64,000 nt of DNA. Origin: Eukaryota sp. TZLM1-RC. Taxonomy: Eukaryota > Metamonada: BaSk clade. A program made the position numbers and the translations under genes. Positions 22,843 through 35,420 of this stretch are shown here, one piece after another. The DNA lies in NCBI GenBank assembly GCA_040285825.1, contig JAUPSS010000006.1, positions 806,001 through 870,000 of the forward strand, given 5' to 3'. Each line of letters opens with the position of its first letter. Positions within the stretch are counted from its first letter, which is position 1. The notes under the pieces are model-generated. The model was not told the origin of the DNA. It worked only from the letters and a program-made list of their open reading frames with translations, and made no database searches.

Positions 22843-23247
22843 TTGTATCGTCCAAACATTCGTAGCTGTGTTTGTCAGTTGTTGTGGTTTAACAGTAATT
22901 TTTTTGATTGTTCTTTTTTAACAACTTTTATTCAACAGCGTTATGAAGATATTGGTCTTTCATTGAATATCTCCAAATGTTTGATTATTGGCCATGAACC
23001 AATTGATTTTTTCATTAATGATGTCAATGTCCCCTTTATCAATTATGATCAGTCTGGATTTCGTTTTTTGGGTTGTTATCTGGGAAATATTGATGAAGTC
23101 AAAGGCCAACTTTCGACTCTGTTGACTCAATATGGACATGAATTAGAATCAATAGAAAATTTAAATATTGAGAAACATTTGAAATTCTTTTTCCTAAAAA
23201 TTTTTTATTCTGGAAAATTTACTCATATTATTCTTAAACGATTATAG
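22843..23247 (+). pseudogene. LINE family A, RT C-terminal fragment
   Basis: Reads TFIQQRYEDIGLSLNISKC, FINYDQSGFRFLGCYLGNID, and IEKHLKFFFLKI in one open frame. These match the 63.6-64.0 kb copy nearly word for word. The 5' side lacks the RT palm and the 3' side stops at a junction with a 125-bp repeat also found inverted at 31.29-31.41 kb. Confidence 0.65.
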
Positions 23248-23360
23248 ATATTAAAAATAGTAGAATTAAAATAAAAATTTATTATAAATTTGAATTTACT
23301 CGTTATTTAAAATGACATTTGTTTCTACCTAATCACAGTATATGAAAATTCAACAGAACA
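23233..23360. repeat. 125-bp repeat, inverted partner at 31.29-31.41 kb
   Basis: Runs from ACGATTATAG to TATGAAAATTCAACAG and matches the reverse complement of the partner with few changes. No coding sense visible. Confidence 0.55.
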
Positions 23361-23369
23361 CCAGTATTA

Positions 23370-24549
23370 TATTTTAGGCGGAACCTTCATATATTTAGCC
23401 CCAAAAACTCTCAATAGAACTGAGAACAAAAAGATGTGCCAGGATTACTACAGAAAAAAACTCGACAGAAAAAACTCTGCTGTCATTGCAATCAGATAGT
23501 GATAATAGCCCTTAACGGAATAACAATTCGGAATCAATTGGCTCAACGGAGGAGGAATTGTCATGGAACGAGGCTTCGGTGTTAAGACAGTGCGTGATAC
23601 GAGTGGCGCAGAAGCTTGACCAGCTGTCCAACCCACTAGATTACTGTAGTCGGGGTCCATGGCCACAAAGAAAGGGTTGGGATTCTGGGGAGAACAGGGC
23701 CTTTGTCGCAGACTTGGATGTATTTTTGGTCTTCTGAGTGTCTTGACTTTCTGCTACATTGTCTTTAAACGCTTAATTTGAGAGGCGTGGAAGTCTTCCA
23801 TTTCAGCTGAAAATCGTTGATTAAATTAATATTATTTTTTGTTCAGTCGGTAGAATTTTAGTGCAAAAATATGAAAATAATACACTGTAAATTTCACTCA
23901 AAATGCATTTGTGAAGCTAATTTCACACACAAAACTTTCACACATTTGTTCATTTGATGTCTTCATATGCCAATTATGCTCCAAATTCTCCTGTTAAAAT
24001 GAAAACAGCTGACGTAATGTTCGTATTGATTTTCCTTGATTTCCCATCTCCTTATGCAACATAACCAACAACCAACACAGCACGATACTGCATAACACAG
24101 CACAAACAATCTGAACTTTCGCTTACACCAATGATAAATAGTCTGAATGTTCCTGTTCAACTATTCACTTTCGCACAGGTCTAATGCATTACCCATCAGA
24201 GAATATTAGAGCTTAGGATTTCAATTCGTGAGTCGGGAAATAGAGTTTCGTCTGTAGCATTTATGACACAATCTTTGGAAGGGCAGATTATGAAGGCAGA
24301 CAATGTAGATCCACATACAACAGAATAGTTGTGGATTCAGTAATAGTTAATATATATTGAATAATCTTTATTCCAAATGTGACAATAAACTTTGATGTCT
24401 CTTATTATCTCTTTAAGGGTGGTCACAACTTCTTGTGCTCTGAAGTAGAACTCTTCTATTCTTAAGAGGACGAAATAACCATTCCAGTCTGTTTCACCAC
24501 TCATTTGAAGATTTGAAGGAAGTATGATGGTCCATTTGCCTCGCCTATC
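23370..24549. other. Stretch without assignable gene
   Basis: Holds two short minus-strand frames (72 residues with a Pro/Ser-rich VLTPKPRSMTIPPPLSQLI part, and 76 residues ending next to the RT). Neither has a recognised domain. Confidence 0.4.
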
Positions 24550-26140
24550 CACCACGTCTGTGACCATGGTAAAGCGTCCAGATTAACCGGAGATTTTTCC
24601 GGTCATAAAGGAATCAACGATTAAACCGTACCTGTCCTTGCTGATCTGCCAAGAATTACCGATGTTTGTGCCTTACTATCATCCGCTGTATACGTAGCAA
24701 CATTAGACTTAAACAAGGCCTGCTGGCAACTGAACTTGTGACCAGAAGACCAACCCAAGACCCTGGATATTGTTATCTAGACCGCTATTGTAATGTAGAG
24801 AGAAAGTGTTTACCCGTGCTGCTTTTGGACTCAAAAACGTTTCCGCCATCTTTCAGAATCTCATAAAGGAAATTTTGGACTGTGAAGGATTTTTTATCTA
24901 CCTTGACGAGATAATTGCAGCCACTGAAAAGAAAGCTCAATTCTTAAATCGCATGGAGTACATTTTCATGCGAGCCCGCGATTACCGAGTTAGAATTGGC
25001 CTTCATAAATGCGCTTTCCAAACCAAAGACTTTCCGATTCGAGTCTTGGGCACAATCTTTGAAAAGGAAACCCGAAGAATACGTCCCTCTAGAAGAGAAA
25101 AGCTCAACAAAATTACAATATTCTCCACTGTCCCAGAACTATCCTCATTTGTAGGAGCTATTAATTTTGATTGAGCCAGATTGGTTACCCGATGTTAGTA
25201 CTGAACTTGCTCCGCTCAATGAATTGATAAAAGGAACACCCCGCAAGATCTCGTTGAACCTGCAACCAATTGAATGCTTCCATAACTGTAAGAGAATGAT
25301 ACCTCCCTTGTCATAAACCTCTTGTTTTATTTGTCTGTTTATACAAGGATCCAACGCTAGCGAACCCAACATGATCAGTTTTTAGAGGCATTAATTTTGA
25401 TCAGAGCTGAATCAGAGGAAACTGCTTTTTGTGTTGTTGTTGTTGTTGTTGTCACTTCTGAATCTCAACAGTCTGAATCTTCTAAGTGTTTCCTGTCTCG
25501 TCAAAATAATTCGCCTAGTTCGACGTTCCTAAGCAAAATCTTTAAGGAACAACAGAAACTTTCTGATTCTGACTCTCTGTTTGCCAATAGCTATTTTCAT
25601 CGAAACACCGGCTCAAAAATGTTGAATTCTTCTCAGCCAAATATACTAATTCCTCCATCTCTTCGTGCTGAAATTGTACTTCTTACTCATGGTTGTGAAG
25701 AAGCTGGACATCCTTCTGTAGACATTGCTTGATAGAAATTGAAAGTCTCTGACTCTCATTGGCCTGATATGAAAGTTGATCTAATTTCACATATTGCTGA
25801 ATGCATTTTATGCCAAAAGACTGTCCCCATTCCTAAAAACAATATCCCCGCTACTGGCTCTCCCAACTCTGTGAAACGCCCCTTTGAGTATCTTCATTGT
25901 GATACTATTGGTTCACTTTCCACGGGCTCTTATGGCAACAAGTATATCCTTCATTTTGTTGATGCCTTTTCAAAATTATCAATCCTCATTCCTGTTGCCG
26001 ATATCACGGCTCTTACTGTGAGAGCCATCATCAAACGTCGTCTCCTTCTAATCCATCCTTTTTTGTTTATGTATTGTGCACGAAAAGCAACAGTAATTAC
26101 TGGAGTCAGTAAGGAATCCGTCCTACCCTTGAATCCCGCC
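24550..26140 (+). pseudogene. Ty3-like reverse transcriptase to integrase, broken
   Basis: In order: RLTGDFSGHKGIN, LPRITDVCALLSSAVYVATL, DLNKACWQL (palm A), FTRAAFGLKNVSAIFQNL, FIYLDEIIAAT (catalytic box with the second Asp changed to Glu), HKCAF, LGTIFEKETRRI and the connection piece LAPLNELIKGTPRK. RNase H is almost gone. Integrase follows: THGCEEAGHPS, CILCQKT (HHCC finger), then FEYLHCDTIGSLSTGSYGNK and HFVDAFSK of the core. Stops at several points and loss of the last DDE residues show it is dead. From about 26.02 kb it merges into repeat copy C. Confidence 0.75.
25426..25452 (+). repeat. GTT trinucleotide run
   Basis: About seven consecutive GTT/TTG units, read as poly-Val in the surrounding pol frame. 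Probably slippage after the element died. Confidence 0.7.
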
Positions 26141-28510
26141 TAGAATGATGCAGTTTTGCAGTTTAAACTCAGTCGCTCCTTATCTGAACCATACCGATCG
26201 AGAATCCGTCTCCCGCTATGTGGAAGCACTTAAGCTTTACGCGCAGCGTATGTCAGCTCATGTCATGTCAGACATGACAATGTAAGAAAGAGTATTCATC
26301 TACATAGATGACATTATAGTAGCCTCCAACAACTAAAAAGACTTTTTATCTAGACTAGAGCCTCCATAAGTGCTCATTCCAGACCAATGAATACCCCATC
26401 AAGGTCCTTGGCTCAATATTTGAAAACGGTCAACGCCAGATTGATCCTACCAAGATAGAATCAATAACCAAGTTAGCCCCGCCAACCTCCCAGAACTTTG
26501 ATAAGTTTCCTTGTCCTCAAACTGAACGACCTTTGATCTTCAGAACCTCCAAAAATCCAAAAACATGTAGACTATATAGACACATGTAATCAGATCTTTC
26601 TTGACCGTAATCAACCTCAAACAGTTACAAACTGAATGATTGATGATTATTCAGTCGTTTATGTATTTGTGATTAAAGACTCAAAATAAAGAGAATTACT
26701 CTCAATATTTGGTATAAACTCTGATAAAAAAATAAACAAACATCAGCGCAGAAAACAAAATTAAAATTGAAATGAATTCACCCAATAGTACAAAATGATG
26801 AAATAAACTGACCAAATATCACTAGTTAATATAAATAAAACAGATAAGCCAGAAACATAGCAATAATCATAATCAAATTCAGTTCAAATAACCAAGAGCA
26901 CACTCACTAAATCAATAGTGTAAACAGCAGCAAAAGACTAACAACCAACAACAACTATATCATCAAAGTCAACATTAGCTTGAACAAGAGTAATAAAAAC
27001 TTCAGCGCATGACACAAGGACGGAAAGAGCAAGGGAAAAGAGGTGATTCATTTAAGACCATCAGCAGTGGAAACTTGATAGCACAATATTCAACAACAAT
27101 GAAATATATTGAAAGACCTAAAATACGGAAAAAGAGTAGTAGAGTTGAAATAAAAAACAACTGATCAAAAACAACCATATCAATATAAAACTCTACATCA
27201 CTATAGAAAACTAGGAAAGAGAAGGAAAAATAAAAGATCCGATAGGTCGGCCGACATACTGTTCGGTGTTCGAGTCCAACTGTGTGACTTTTAATCTGGG
27301 CCACATAATGATGATCAAATCAGAGTGCTGAACGGTGACAGTAATTGATGAAGGATGAGATTGAGAGCAGAGGAAAAGGAAAGGAGAGATGCACTATCCA
27401 CAAGCAAGAAATAGTGACGACAGTCAGAGATTGATCAAGTCTTGTTCTCAGATGGAAAACCTAGAAATTGATAGCGTCTAGCCTCAGTCACCCAGAACAG
27501 AAAGAGACAACGATCCCCGGATCTAGAATCGTCATAATGAAAGGAGAAGAGGTCTTCTGATGGTGGGAGAAAAGCAAATCTATCAACACAACATTTGGTC
27601 AAAACAAATCTGAATTTGTAACGAGCAAATAGTAAAGGTGGATAAATTCCATATTCAAACTCTGAGTGCAAAACTAAGTACGTATGATTTTAAACACAAT
27701 AGGTATGCGACAGATATTTTTCATGCAGCGTTTGAGCACAATATTCAAATTTATGCTTCAACTTTCAATACTAAACCACATTACATTTTTACACTTGGTT
27801 CTCTTCTACTTCTGCGCTTCTTACATTTGAAGGTTTACAAAAACAAATTAATTTAAACTGTTGTTAAGGAAACACAAATACCAAGAAACAATATCTATCT
27901 TGTGGATAACAGCAAAGAAAAATGGTGTCAACTGACCCGTGACAAGGCTTTTCTGGCGAAATATCTAAAAAAATTGTAAAAAGCAATGAGAACAATGTAT
28001 AAATTTGGATAATTTCAATCATGGTTTATAAAATACGGCAGTAAGCCATTTTTTTCCAATGTAGACCATGGTATGAAAACTTGTCCAGTATATTGTTGTG
28101 TTTGAATTAAGTGTATTGTTTAAATGTTGTTTTATTACATTATTGGGCAAAGAAAACCTTGTGTCTGTCAGTCAACAGAAATTGTTTTCTATTTACAAGC
28201 ATGTACAATGACTTTTTTAAGTCTGAAAATATAGACTCACTGCCTTATCCTTATCGTGCAAAAAGTACTGATAAATTGACTTGGTTCAATAGAAATGTGA
28301 GACAAAAACTAGTAATGATTCCTATAGATACTGTTACAGGTTCATAAAAAAATAAACAATCTTACTGATTCAATCAATAACTGATATTGATTGGTGGATT
28401 TTCAAAACACCAAATACGAAACAATGTGTGACAGAAATTAACTTGAGCTTTATAATCCATATATTTACATTTATGTGGCGTATAATTTTTCATTGTCTTG
28501 ATTTTTTCTA
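26020..28510 (+). repeat. Long repeat copy C
   Basis: Same orientation as copy A and inverted relative to copy B. It contains the integrase scrap, the RT scrap (FIYIDDIIVAS), the ~190-bp module, and an end with conserved peptides shared only with copy B (ENIDSLPYPY, NVRQKLVMIPIDTVTGS then stop). It is more diverged than A is from B. The end falls near 28.51 kb, where similarity to 12178 stops. Confidence 0.75.
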
Positions 28511-28638
28511 TTTATCGAAGATTGTGTATGCTTTAGTTTCAGGATTCAAGACATTGTCAACAAAGCCAAATTTATGATTACTTTTAATATAAACAGATGG
28601 TTGGTCAGGATTATTGTATGTAGACATGTTACATACGC

Positions 28639-29196
28639 TCAACGTCTCTTCGTCTGTGAGAAAATGTTGTCATCATCTGACCATTCTGCATTTCGTAAAT
28701 TGAGCCCATCTTCACACCGACATGAATCAACAGCACATTGAAGGTCTTCATGATGTAATTTGTATATTTCAGAGTTAAAGTTCCTTGAGATGTGAGCTGT
28801 TAGTTGCTGTTGAATTAACCAGATGGGATATACACGGATACACAAAACATGCTGCAGATTGTGGCATAAGTCTATCAGTTCAGACGGAGGTTCCTCACCA
28901 CTGAAATGCTTGACTTATGTCAGCAAACCATCTTTAAAGAGTGTATGGTCTCTGTAAACTGTACTTTTCAGGCTCTCAGGTTGAGGCCGCAGACAAGACT
29001 TGGACCTTTCAGTTGACACTAATGATTTGGATGGCGAGGAGGACATGTATTGTGACACTGAGTGAAGCAAGTGTAGCAGAAATGAGAATGAAATGGTGGG
29101 TCTGAGTCTCAGATTATGAGACCAGAAATTCATCACCAATTTCGAACATTGCGAACTGGATTTTCGCCGTACGTGATTGTAATGGTGATTTGTCAA
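28639..29196 (-). pseudogene. Unknown frame with one internal stop
   Basis: A minus-strand frame of about 185 codons is open except for one TAA near 28.92 kb. The downstream half reads FSGEEPPSELIDLCHNLQHV, then IWLIQQQLTAHISRNFNSEI and ends SDDDNIFSQTKRR. No recognised domain and no other copy in the window. Codon-level continuity across the stop suggests a recent loss or a sequencing change. Confidence 0.35.
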
Positions 29197-29353
29197 CAGT
29201 TACCACTTGAGAAGAATGTCATTGATGACATGCTGTGGTTTTTGAAGTTGTTTGCAACTTTGTACAAGAAAACTCGTATTGTGGTATTTTCCCTTTTGAA
29301 AATGATTATTTTTTGTCAAAACATACTTTTGATCAATTTTCATATTGTGTATA

Positions 29354-29500
29354 ATGACGGTTGACAACCCAGTGAGTCTTGGTCCCAGTGATCTTCTCTC
29401 TGTAACGGTGGCGCAATTGCGAGCTTTTTTAGACAATTTCAATGTGTCCTATCGCAAAAGTGGCTTTTGAGGTAAGACAGATCTTGTTCGTCTTGCATGG
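29354..29500 (+). pseudogene. SAP-like motif fragment
   Basis: From an ATG the frame reads LLSVTVAQLRAFLDNFNVSY, RKSGF, TGA, then GKTDLVRLAW. This resembles a SAP domain (a 35-residue helix-turn-helix DNA-binding motif: L-x-V-x-x-L-(R/K)-x-x-L...G-x-K-x-x-L-(I/V)-x-x-L). The TGA sits in the turn. Further weakly coherent peptides in shifted frames run to about 29.76 kb. A decayed gene with an N-terminal SAP motif is my reading. Confidence 0.35.
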
Positions 29501-30700
29501 GGCACTTTTTTCCATCTCTTTTATTTCCAGACACTTACGTGGATCCCTCTTCTTCTGTGACACATAGCTATCCTTCTCCTCGGCTTTACTCTTCAGTCTC
29601 ACTCTCGTGTATACATTTACAAGTTACTTTTTGCTCCTCCTTCAAGCCCGAATATGAATTTTCTCAAACCCTCGACGCAAAACCAACTGGTTAAATTTGT
29701 CCTTTACGATGATCAACTTGATTGTTTTTGTTTTTCTATTGCTAGTTTTCAACAAGCATCAATTTAATTAATATTAAAAGGGATAAATATAAAATCCACC
29801 TAGTTCTGAAACTTTTAAGCAAAATCCATTTTTTTCAATTTTACTCAAACTTTTAAAATTTATACCTTGTTTTATTTTTCGATTTCAACTATTGTAATCA
29901 AAAGTATACAAAATAGGTTGCAAATCAGTATTTTGATAAATGTGCCATGATACAACAAATTAGGTATTTTTGATGTTATGAAATTACATACCGAAAATTC
30001 AGTATTTATGAAAAATACTACAAAACAAGTACAAAATGTAAAACCTGAATTTGGTACAATAATGTAAAATACGTATTTTTAGGTATTTGATAATACATCA
30101 CAGAATAATATGTCAATATTTGTATTTTAACAGTAAAAAAAAGTACGTTGTTTTGGGTACTTTTCTAAAATACGTAAAAAAATGAAAAAAAAGTACAATG
30201 TGATTAATATGTACATGATACAAATACAATAAATTTATAAATCATATTTATCAAAGCCAATTGTTTTTATTAAGCAAGTTTTAACCCGGGATGAGCAAAT
30301 GTTCTAGTAAAAGTTGCAATTCAGATGAAATTAATCGAAGCACTTTGAAACGCCAAGATGTCAATTGAAGACAACAATGGAAATCCTCTATTGAAGTGTA
30401 AATCGAGTGGTAATTGTGTAAATTGTGACAATCAGAAAAAAACGAATTATTAAAAGAGTCATCAAGTTTACACGTTTTTAATTTCGTATTTATTATATTT
30501 TTTTATTTATTTCATTTTTTATTTTATAAATTTTTATCTTCAAATACAGGGCTAAACTTACAACATACTTTTACATTAATAGTCGAAACCAATGTATAAT
30601 ATGCTAAGGTTGTGTAATATGATTTTTCTATGTAATTGTTTTGGATTGTTCAGAAGCACCTTTTTTGCAATATAAATATAAATACATAATAAATAATGAC
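29500..30700. other. Very AT-rich stretch, no gene seen
   Basis: After the SAP remnant, 29.75-30.25 kb is dense in GTATTT/AAATAC words in both orientations. A 31-codon frame at 30358 (with C-x5-C-x2-C) is too short to support. Confidence 0.4.
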
Positions 30701-31030
30701 CCTGTTTCATTTAGGTACATTGACATAAACTTAATTGAGAGAAGAACTCAATTTCCTCATTCACAGAAATGGTGAAAAATTGTTAGAAAACCAAAATAGG
30801 TTTAATTTTCAAGCATATGAACAATTTATCATTACAGATTTTAAAAGTAATAGTGACGATTGTTTGGAGGATATTCAATTCTAGATGGGTTTTTTTATCT
30901 CAGTAAATATTCCAGTTTAAAAAAAGATTTTAAAAGCAAAAATTTAAAACATTAAATAAAAAAAGAACTTGTAACAATTACAATAAAGGATTGTCATCAA
31001 CAGTACTGCTGACTCAAATTATTGTGAACA
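30700..31030 (+). pseudogene. Unknown repeat-encoded ORF end (pair with 4.03-4.32 kb)
   Basis: Reads NGEKLLENQNRFNFQAYEQF and ends DDCLEDIQF-TAG. The final bases before and after the stop also match the LINE family A 3' end at 62.47-62.54 kb (PCLEDIEF-TAG), so this copy is a chimera of the two. Confidence 0.4.
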
Positions 31031-31289
31031 AGAGATTGGAAAGACACTCTTCTATTTTGAATTTAGAACTGGTTAATCATATTTTCTATTTATAATTGCT
31101 TCTAAAAAACGCCCTTGTTGTATTATTGAGATAATTTCACAACTAACTATAACAAGTTTCAGTGTTAACTATAACAGTATTGTACAGAATGTAGAACACG
31201 TATCTTCTGCAAAGTCGGAACATGAGTAATGAGTTTCAAGCTGATAATAAGTCTAAGTCTGCAGGAACTCTATTTTACCTCCAGATCAC

Positions 31290-31415
31290 TGTTGAATTTT
31301 CATATACTGTGATTAGGTAGAAACAAATATCATTTGAAATAACGAATAAATTCAAATTTATAATATATTTTTATTTTCATTCTACTATGTTAAATAGTCT
31401 ATAATCGTTCAAGAA
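31290..31415. repeat. 125-bp repeat, inverted partner of 23.23-23.36 kb
   Basis: Reverse complement of the partner, shared ends as described there. Confidence 0.55.
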
Positions 31416-31419
31416 AAAA

Positions 31420-33900
31420 ATCTCAACCATATACACGCAGAACTAGTTTAATTGATAATAGAAAAACAATCAGTCAAGAAAACAAGAAACAATTTCAGTT
31501 AACAAACGTTCAAGGGCTTATCGAAAGGTTATTCAAAACAACAATTTTTTATTTTGTTGATTATTCCTTCACAGGAAATCGCAAACATGAAGAAGTTCGT
31601 AGCACATAATGTCGGAAAAACAGAATCTACAGTATTGCAAAGTCTACAGTCGAAGTCTGAGTTGAACATGTTACTTGTCATTAGCATCATTACCAACAAG
31701 TATCTAAAAAAACCACAGAAACAATAATGTAAGACTACATAAATACGAAGTTCAAGAATGCTGAGTTACCAAAATTTTTCTTGTGTTCGGCAAGTATAAA
31801 TAATGAGCTTGGCTACTGTAAGCTATCAGTAACTATTGAATTTCTGCTCTAAATAATTGGGCCGTAGTGATATATCCCCAAAAAATCTGATGACTTTCTA
31901 CAATACATATTTTTCCACAATTCAAGACTTTGATGAATTGATACCAATCAGATGTTGATTAACACCGTTTTAAAAAAATGCTGATAGTTGAATTTTTTTT
32001 ATTATGATTTTTGATGATGAATGTGTCGATTTCATTCCTACCGTTCTGGACTCAATGTATTTGAGTGTTAATGATATCCGTACAATATTTGTTGCCATCA
32101 AATTAAACGTCTTGTGCAAGACGGGGACTTGTCGGACACAATTACTGAAAGATTTTGTGATAGCATAAACAACCAGTACTTGCAAAGAGGCATCTTGTAT
32201 GCAGGAATAATCAAAATACATTTTCAATATAAAAAACCTGTGCCTTTAACACAGATCATTCAATCATTTTGTTTCATTTACTTGCACCTTCAGAAAACAG
32301 TAGCTTTTGTAACCCTTATACAGTTTTGCAACTTTGAAGTGACTTTTACGACAATTGTATGATTTTAGATGAACCAAACTCTCAGACTCTTTTGTTGTCG
32401 AAATTATTTTTTCTTTGTTAAAATATTTCTACTGGTACCCAGAACAATACAACCCAGAAAATGTTGTCAAAAAGCTTCAATTGTTAAAAAAATAAGTCAT
32501 AACTAACTGTAAGCAACATTGATTTTGAATGTGAATATACTCTAATAACACCTCTGAAGATGTGACATTTTGTGCAAAAGTAAGTAATAATTTCTTTCAA
32601 AGTAACAACACAGAAGAGTATTACTGTATGAAACTTCAGAGCATTTGTACTGTAAATGTTCTCAAAACAGTGATTCTCATTCCACCTCTTACAAAAATTT
32701 GGAGAACACAGTATTTCAATCAACAGAAAAAGTTCATCTTCTGTTTCAGTCGGTCACTTTTTTACAATGGAAAACAGATACAAAAGCCAAATGTGAAATA
32801 GCTCCAATTAATTGGATAGTAAGATTCACAAATACTCAAATTATTCAAGAACACTAACACTCAAAAGGTAACTCTCAATGTCTGACCTATCGTAGATGTC
32901 CATGAATTGTGTTACCATCCACCAAATGAGTGTGATGATAAACTTAGTATTGACAAAATGGTTGAATTAAAAACAACATTCTGCGAAGATAACATGGTAC
33001 ACTTTTGGAATAACAAATTGAAATAAATATTGAATATTGAGATATTTGAAATTACACAATTAAAAAGTTGGTGAAATGGGAACATTCATCTATACTGCCA
33101 GAAAATCATTGAAAAGGAGTAACTCAACACTTAGTAGGTGTGTTCCATGCTATTTCAGGATCCACGAGCAACTCACATTCTCCCACAATCTCTTTAAAAT
33201 CTCATATACGCAAACTTTTTACTCAAACAATTAAGAAATAATTAGAGGTTAATCCTATACAATTTGAAAATGACGTTTCGGTTGATGTGATACCAACTAT
33301 TTCAACTACAAACCAATAACAACTGTTCGCAATGTATGCTATTCTTTGTATACTTGTACAAATCCAAGTAAATTTGCATCAAAACCTGTTATTTAGTATC
33401 ATAGTTTTCATCATGCTGGTTTTGTTGATGTAAACATTCGGATAATCTGAACTTGCATATGTAGAGGAAGCCCTTTTCTTTCTAACAACTAAGACGTCAC
33501 AATTACTCCTTTGGTTATCAGGCAAATCAGCAAAGAAATTCCTTCTTTAAAAATGTAGATGGAGTTTACACGGGATAGTGCATATTACGTTGGTGTTTCT
33601 ACTGATCCTTACACATGATTCTGAAGAGCAGATGAATTCAGAAGAACAATAAGAAAAATTACTGTTATAGATTAGAATCAAAAACTTTCGCTATAGACCT
33701 GTCAAGAAAACAGGTAATATTGACTATCAGGATTCGATATCAAAGCTATCCCAATAATACTTCCACGCTATAAGCGCTGATTCGATGAATGATATATTCT
33801 ACTTGTGTCAAAATCCGGCTATGTGGATAGCTGAAGAAAACCCTGCTTATGCTGAAAGTTCCAAAAACTGAAACTAATTGAAACTCCCCTTGTCAGAGAT
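31420..33900. other. Stretch with only decayed coding traces
   Basis: Near 32.0-32.36 kb shifted plus-strand frames read DDECVDFIPTVLDSMYLSVN and then IKRLVQDGDLSDTITERFCD, which look protein-like. They are broken and have no motif I recognise. The rest shows nothing. Confidence 0.35.
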
Positions 33901-33943
33901 GAATGACTGCTGAGTATATCATTATCCACAAATAATTGACACC

Positions 33944-34435
33944 ATGCCTTTAAACATGGAAATCTGCACTTTCGATTGTTCCATCCCCTTTACTGTTCTC
34001 TTCAACTTTTGCATTCACTGTTTCAATTTAGAGGACATCAAAAGACCTTTTGCTGTAATTTTTTTGAATTATGAAATGATCATTTACGTTTCTGATTTTC
34101 ATTTTGGAAACAACATCATATCTTCAGCAGGGACCTTACTGGCAGAGAAGTACTGCTGCTTCTTGGTGGAAGGAGTCAATTTAGTTCACTTTATGATGCA
34201 ACATTGGCCCTCTACAACTCCAATTCAATTGGCGAACAGTCAATCCATTGAAGACGGGACAAGAGAATTCGCCATTGAGGACATAAAACTTGGAGGACAT
34301 TATGAAAATTTCTACATTTATAACAGTATAAAACAGATGTATCAGCAAGGATCGAAAATGTCGATGACTTCATTGGAGTATTCACCCGTCCAATGTCAAC
34401 AGTGTCACACGCATTGGCAATTTAGCTTTCACTGA
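33944..34435 (+). CDS. Unknown protein, 163 codons, repeat-related
   Basis: An open frame from an ATG. Its N-terminal part (CSIPFTVLFNFCIHC) is related at both protein and base level to the minus-strand frames near 5.1 and 5.9-6.1 kb, so it belongs to a dispersed unit. The rest shows no domain I can name; it ends with a His/Cys-containing piece (CQQCHTHW). It may be an intact copy of the unit's protein or a relic that happens to be open. Confidence 0.3.
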   Translation: MPLNMEICTFDCSIPFTVLFNFCIHCFNLEDIKRPFAVIFLNYEMIIYVSDFHFGNNIISSAGTLLAEKYCCFLVEGVNLVHFMMQHWPSTTPIQLANSQSIEDGTREFAIEDIKLGGHYENFYIYNSIKQMYQQGSKMSMTSLEYSPVQCQQCHTHWQFSFH

Positions 34436-34639
34436 GCCGCTGTTTGACCAATTTTGCAATAAAAATTACTGGAAAACAAATTGGTAAACCTCTTGCAACT
34501 GACAAGAAAAATTAAGACAGATTAAAAAAAGGTTAGTGATTTATTGGCATAGATAGAAGTGGCGCAAAATATAGAGACTTAGGTATTGAAGGGAACTGCA
34601 TCTAAAATTAATTTAATTAAGGGTGAATTACACGCCTCA

Positions 34640-34930
34640 GTTGGCAAGAGAAGGATTAGTCAACACGGTTTTTTTACATCATAACTTGCAAAAAGAGAAA
34701 CATTAGAGAGAAGGCCAAAAGTTCTGTATTTCCTGTCAAATACTTGCCCACGTAGTTTTTGAGTGTGACGATTCTGGTTTTATCCGAAAATTGTACATTG
34801 AAGCACATGCCCAAAGTACAGACCGTGGATAAAAATTTTAGAGGTGCTTTTGATGATTGAAGAGATCGTCAGAAAGACCAAGGTAGTTTCAAGCGCCGAG
34901 GTGCTTGTGAAGTTCGTTAAGTTCGAATAA
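34640..34930 (+). pseudogene. LINE family A, CCHC-finger fragment
   Basis: Reads KFCISCQILAHVVFECDDSG followed by FIRKLYIEAHAQS, aligning with LICRCKSVVTLSHIFNC...ITYRSIVHDSVLDQ. FKRRGACEV downstream may be the worn FGKRRADLV of the endonuclease. Heavily frameshifted. Confidence 0.4.
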
Positions 34931-35195
34931 ATTTGGGTAAACTGATGTTAGTGCGAGGTGTCGACTCCTAGATCTTTCTATTGTATTGAAAGTTTGAAGC
35001 AATGGTGATGAATGAGATTATTTTTATTTCTTGAAAACTTTTCATTTTCTACAGCAATCAACAAGTGATTGTTGTGTAATTATCAGTTAAATCAATCTTT
35101 CTTATTCATTTAACAAGAAATATGAAAACATAAAATACACAAGTAAAACTCCACATCCTCAAAAGCTGCCTCCCCTACATCAAAACAATTAATTG

Positions 35196-35420
35196 CTAAA
35201 GATCAGAAAATTTCCTAAAAGAAGAGGGTGAATCAGAAATTAGTTTTACCATTCCCTTAAAAATAGAAAATACAATCCTGTTTTGCCAGTAACCACGATT
35301 GAAAATTCTTCCAGTTTTTTCCTTTACAACTACAACAAAATTCTCAAGGAAAGCCATAGCAGCCTTACCTAGAGATCCACGCAAAAAATGGGGACATAAA
35401 TTATATTGAAACCATCGAAC
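35196..35420 (-). pseudogene. LINE family A, C-terminal end
   Basis: Reads LRGSLGKAAMAFLENFVVVV, IFNRGYWQNRIVFSIFKGMV, matching the family's F-G-x-x-G...N-R-I-V-F-x-I-F-K end. The endonuclease core upstream is too decayed to read. Confidence 0.55.

Noticed and set aside
24337-24567. 76-residue minus-strand frame with LPSNLQMSGETDWNGYF
   Set aside because: Looks protein-like, but it has no motif or second copy, and its 5' end abuts the opposite-strand RT. Not enough to call a gene.
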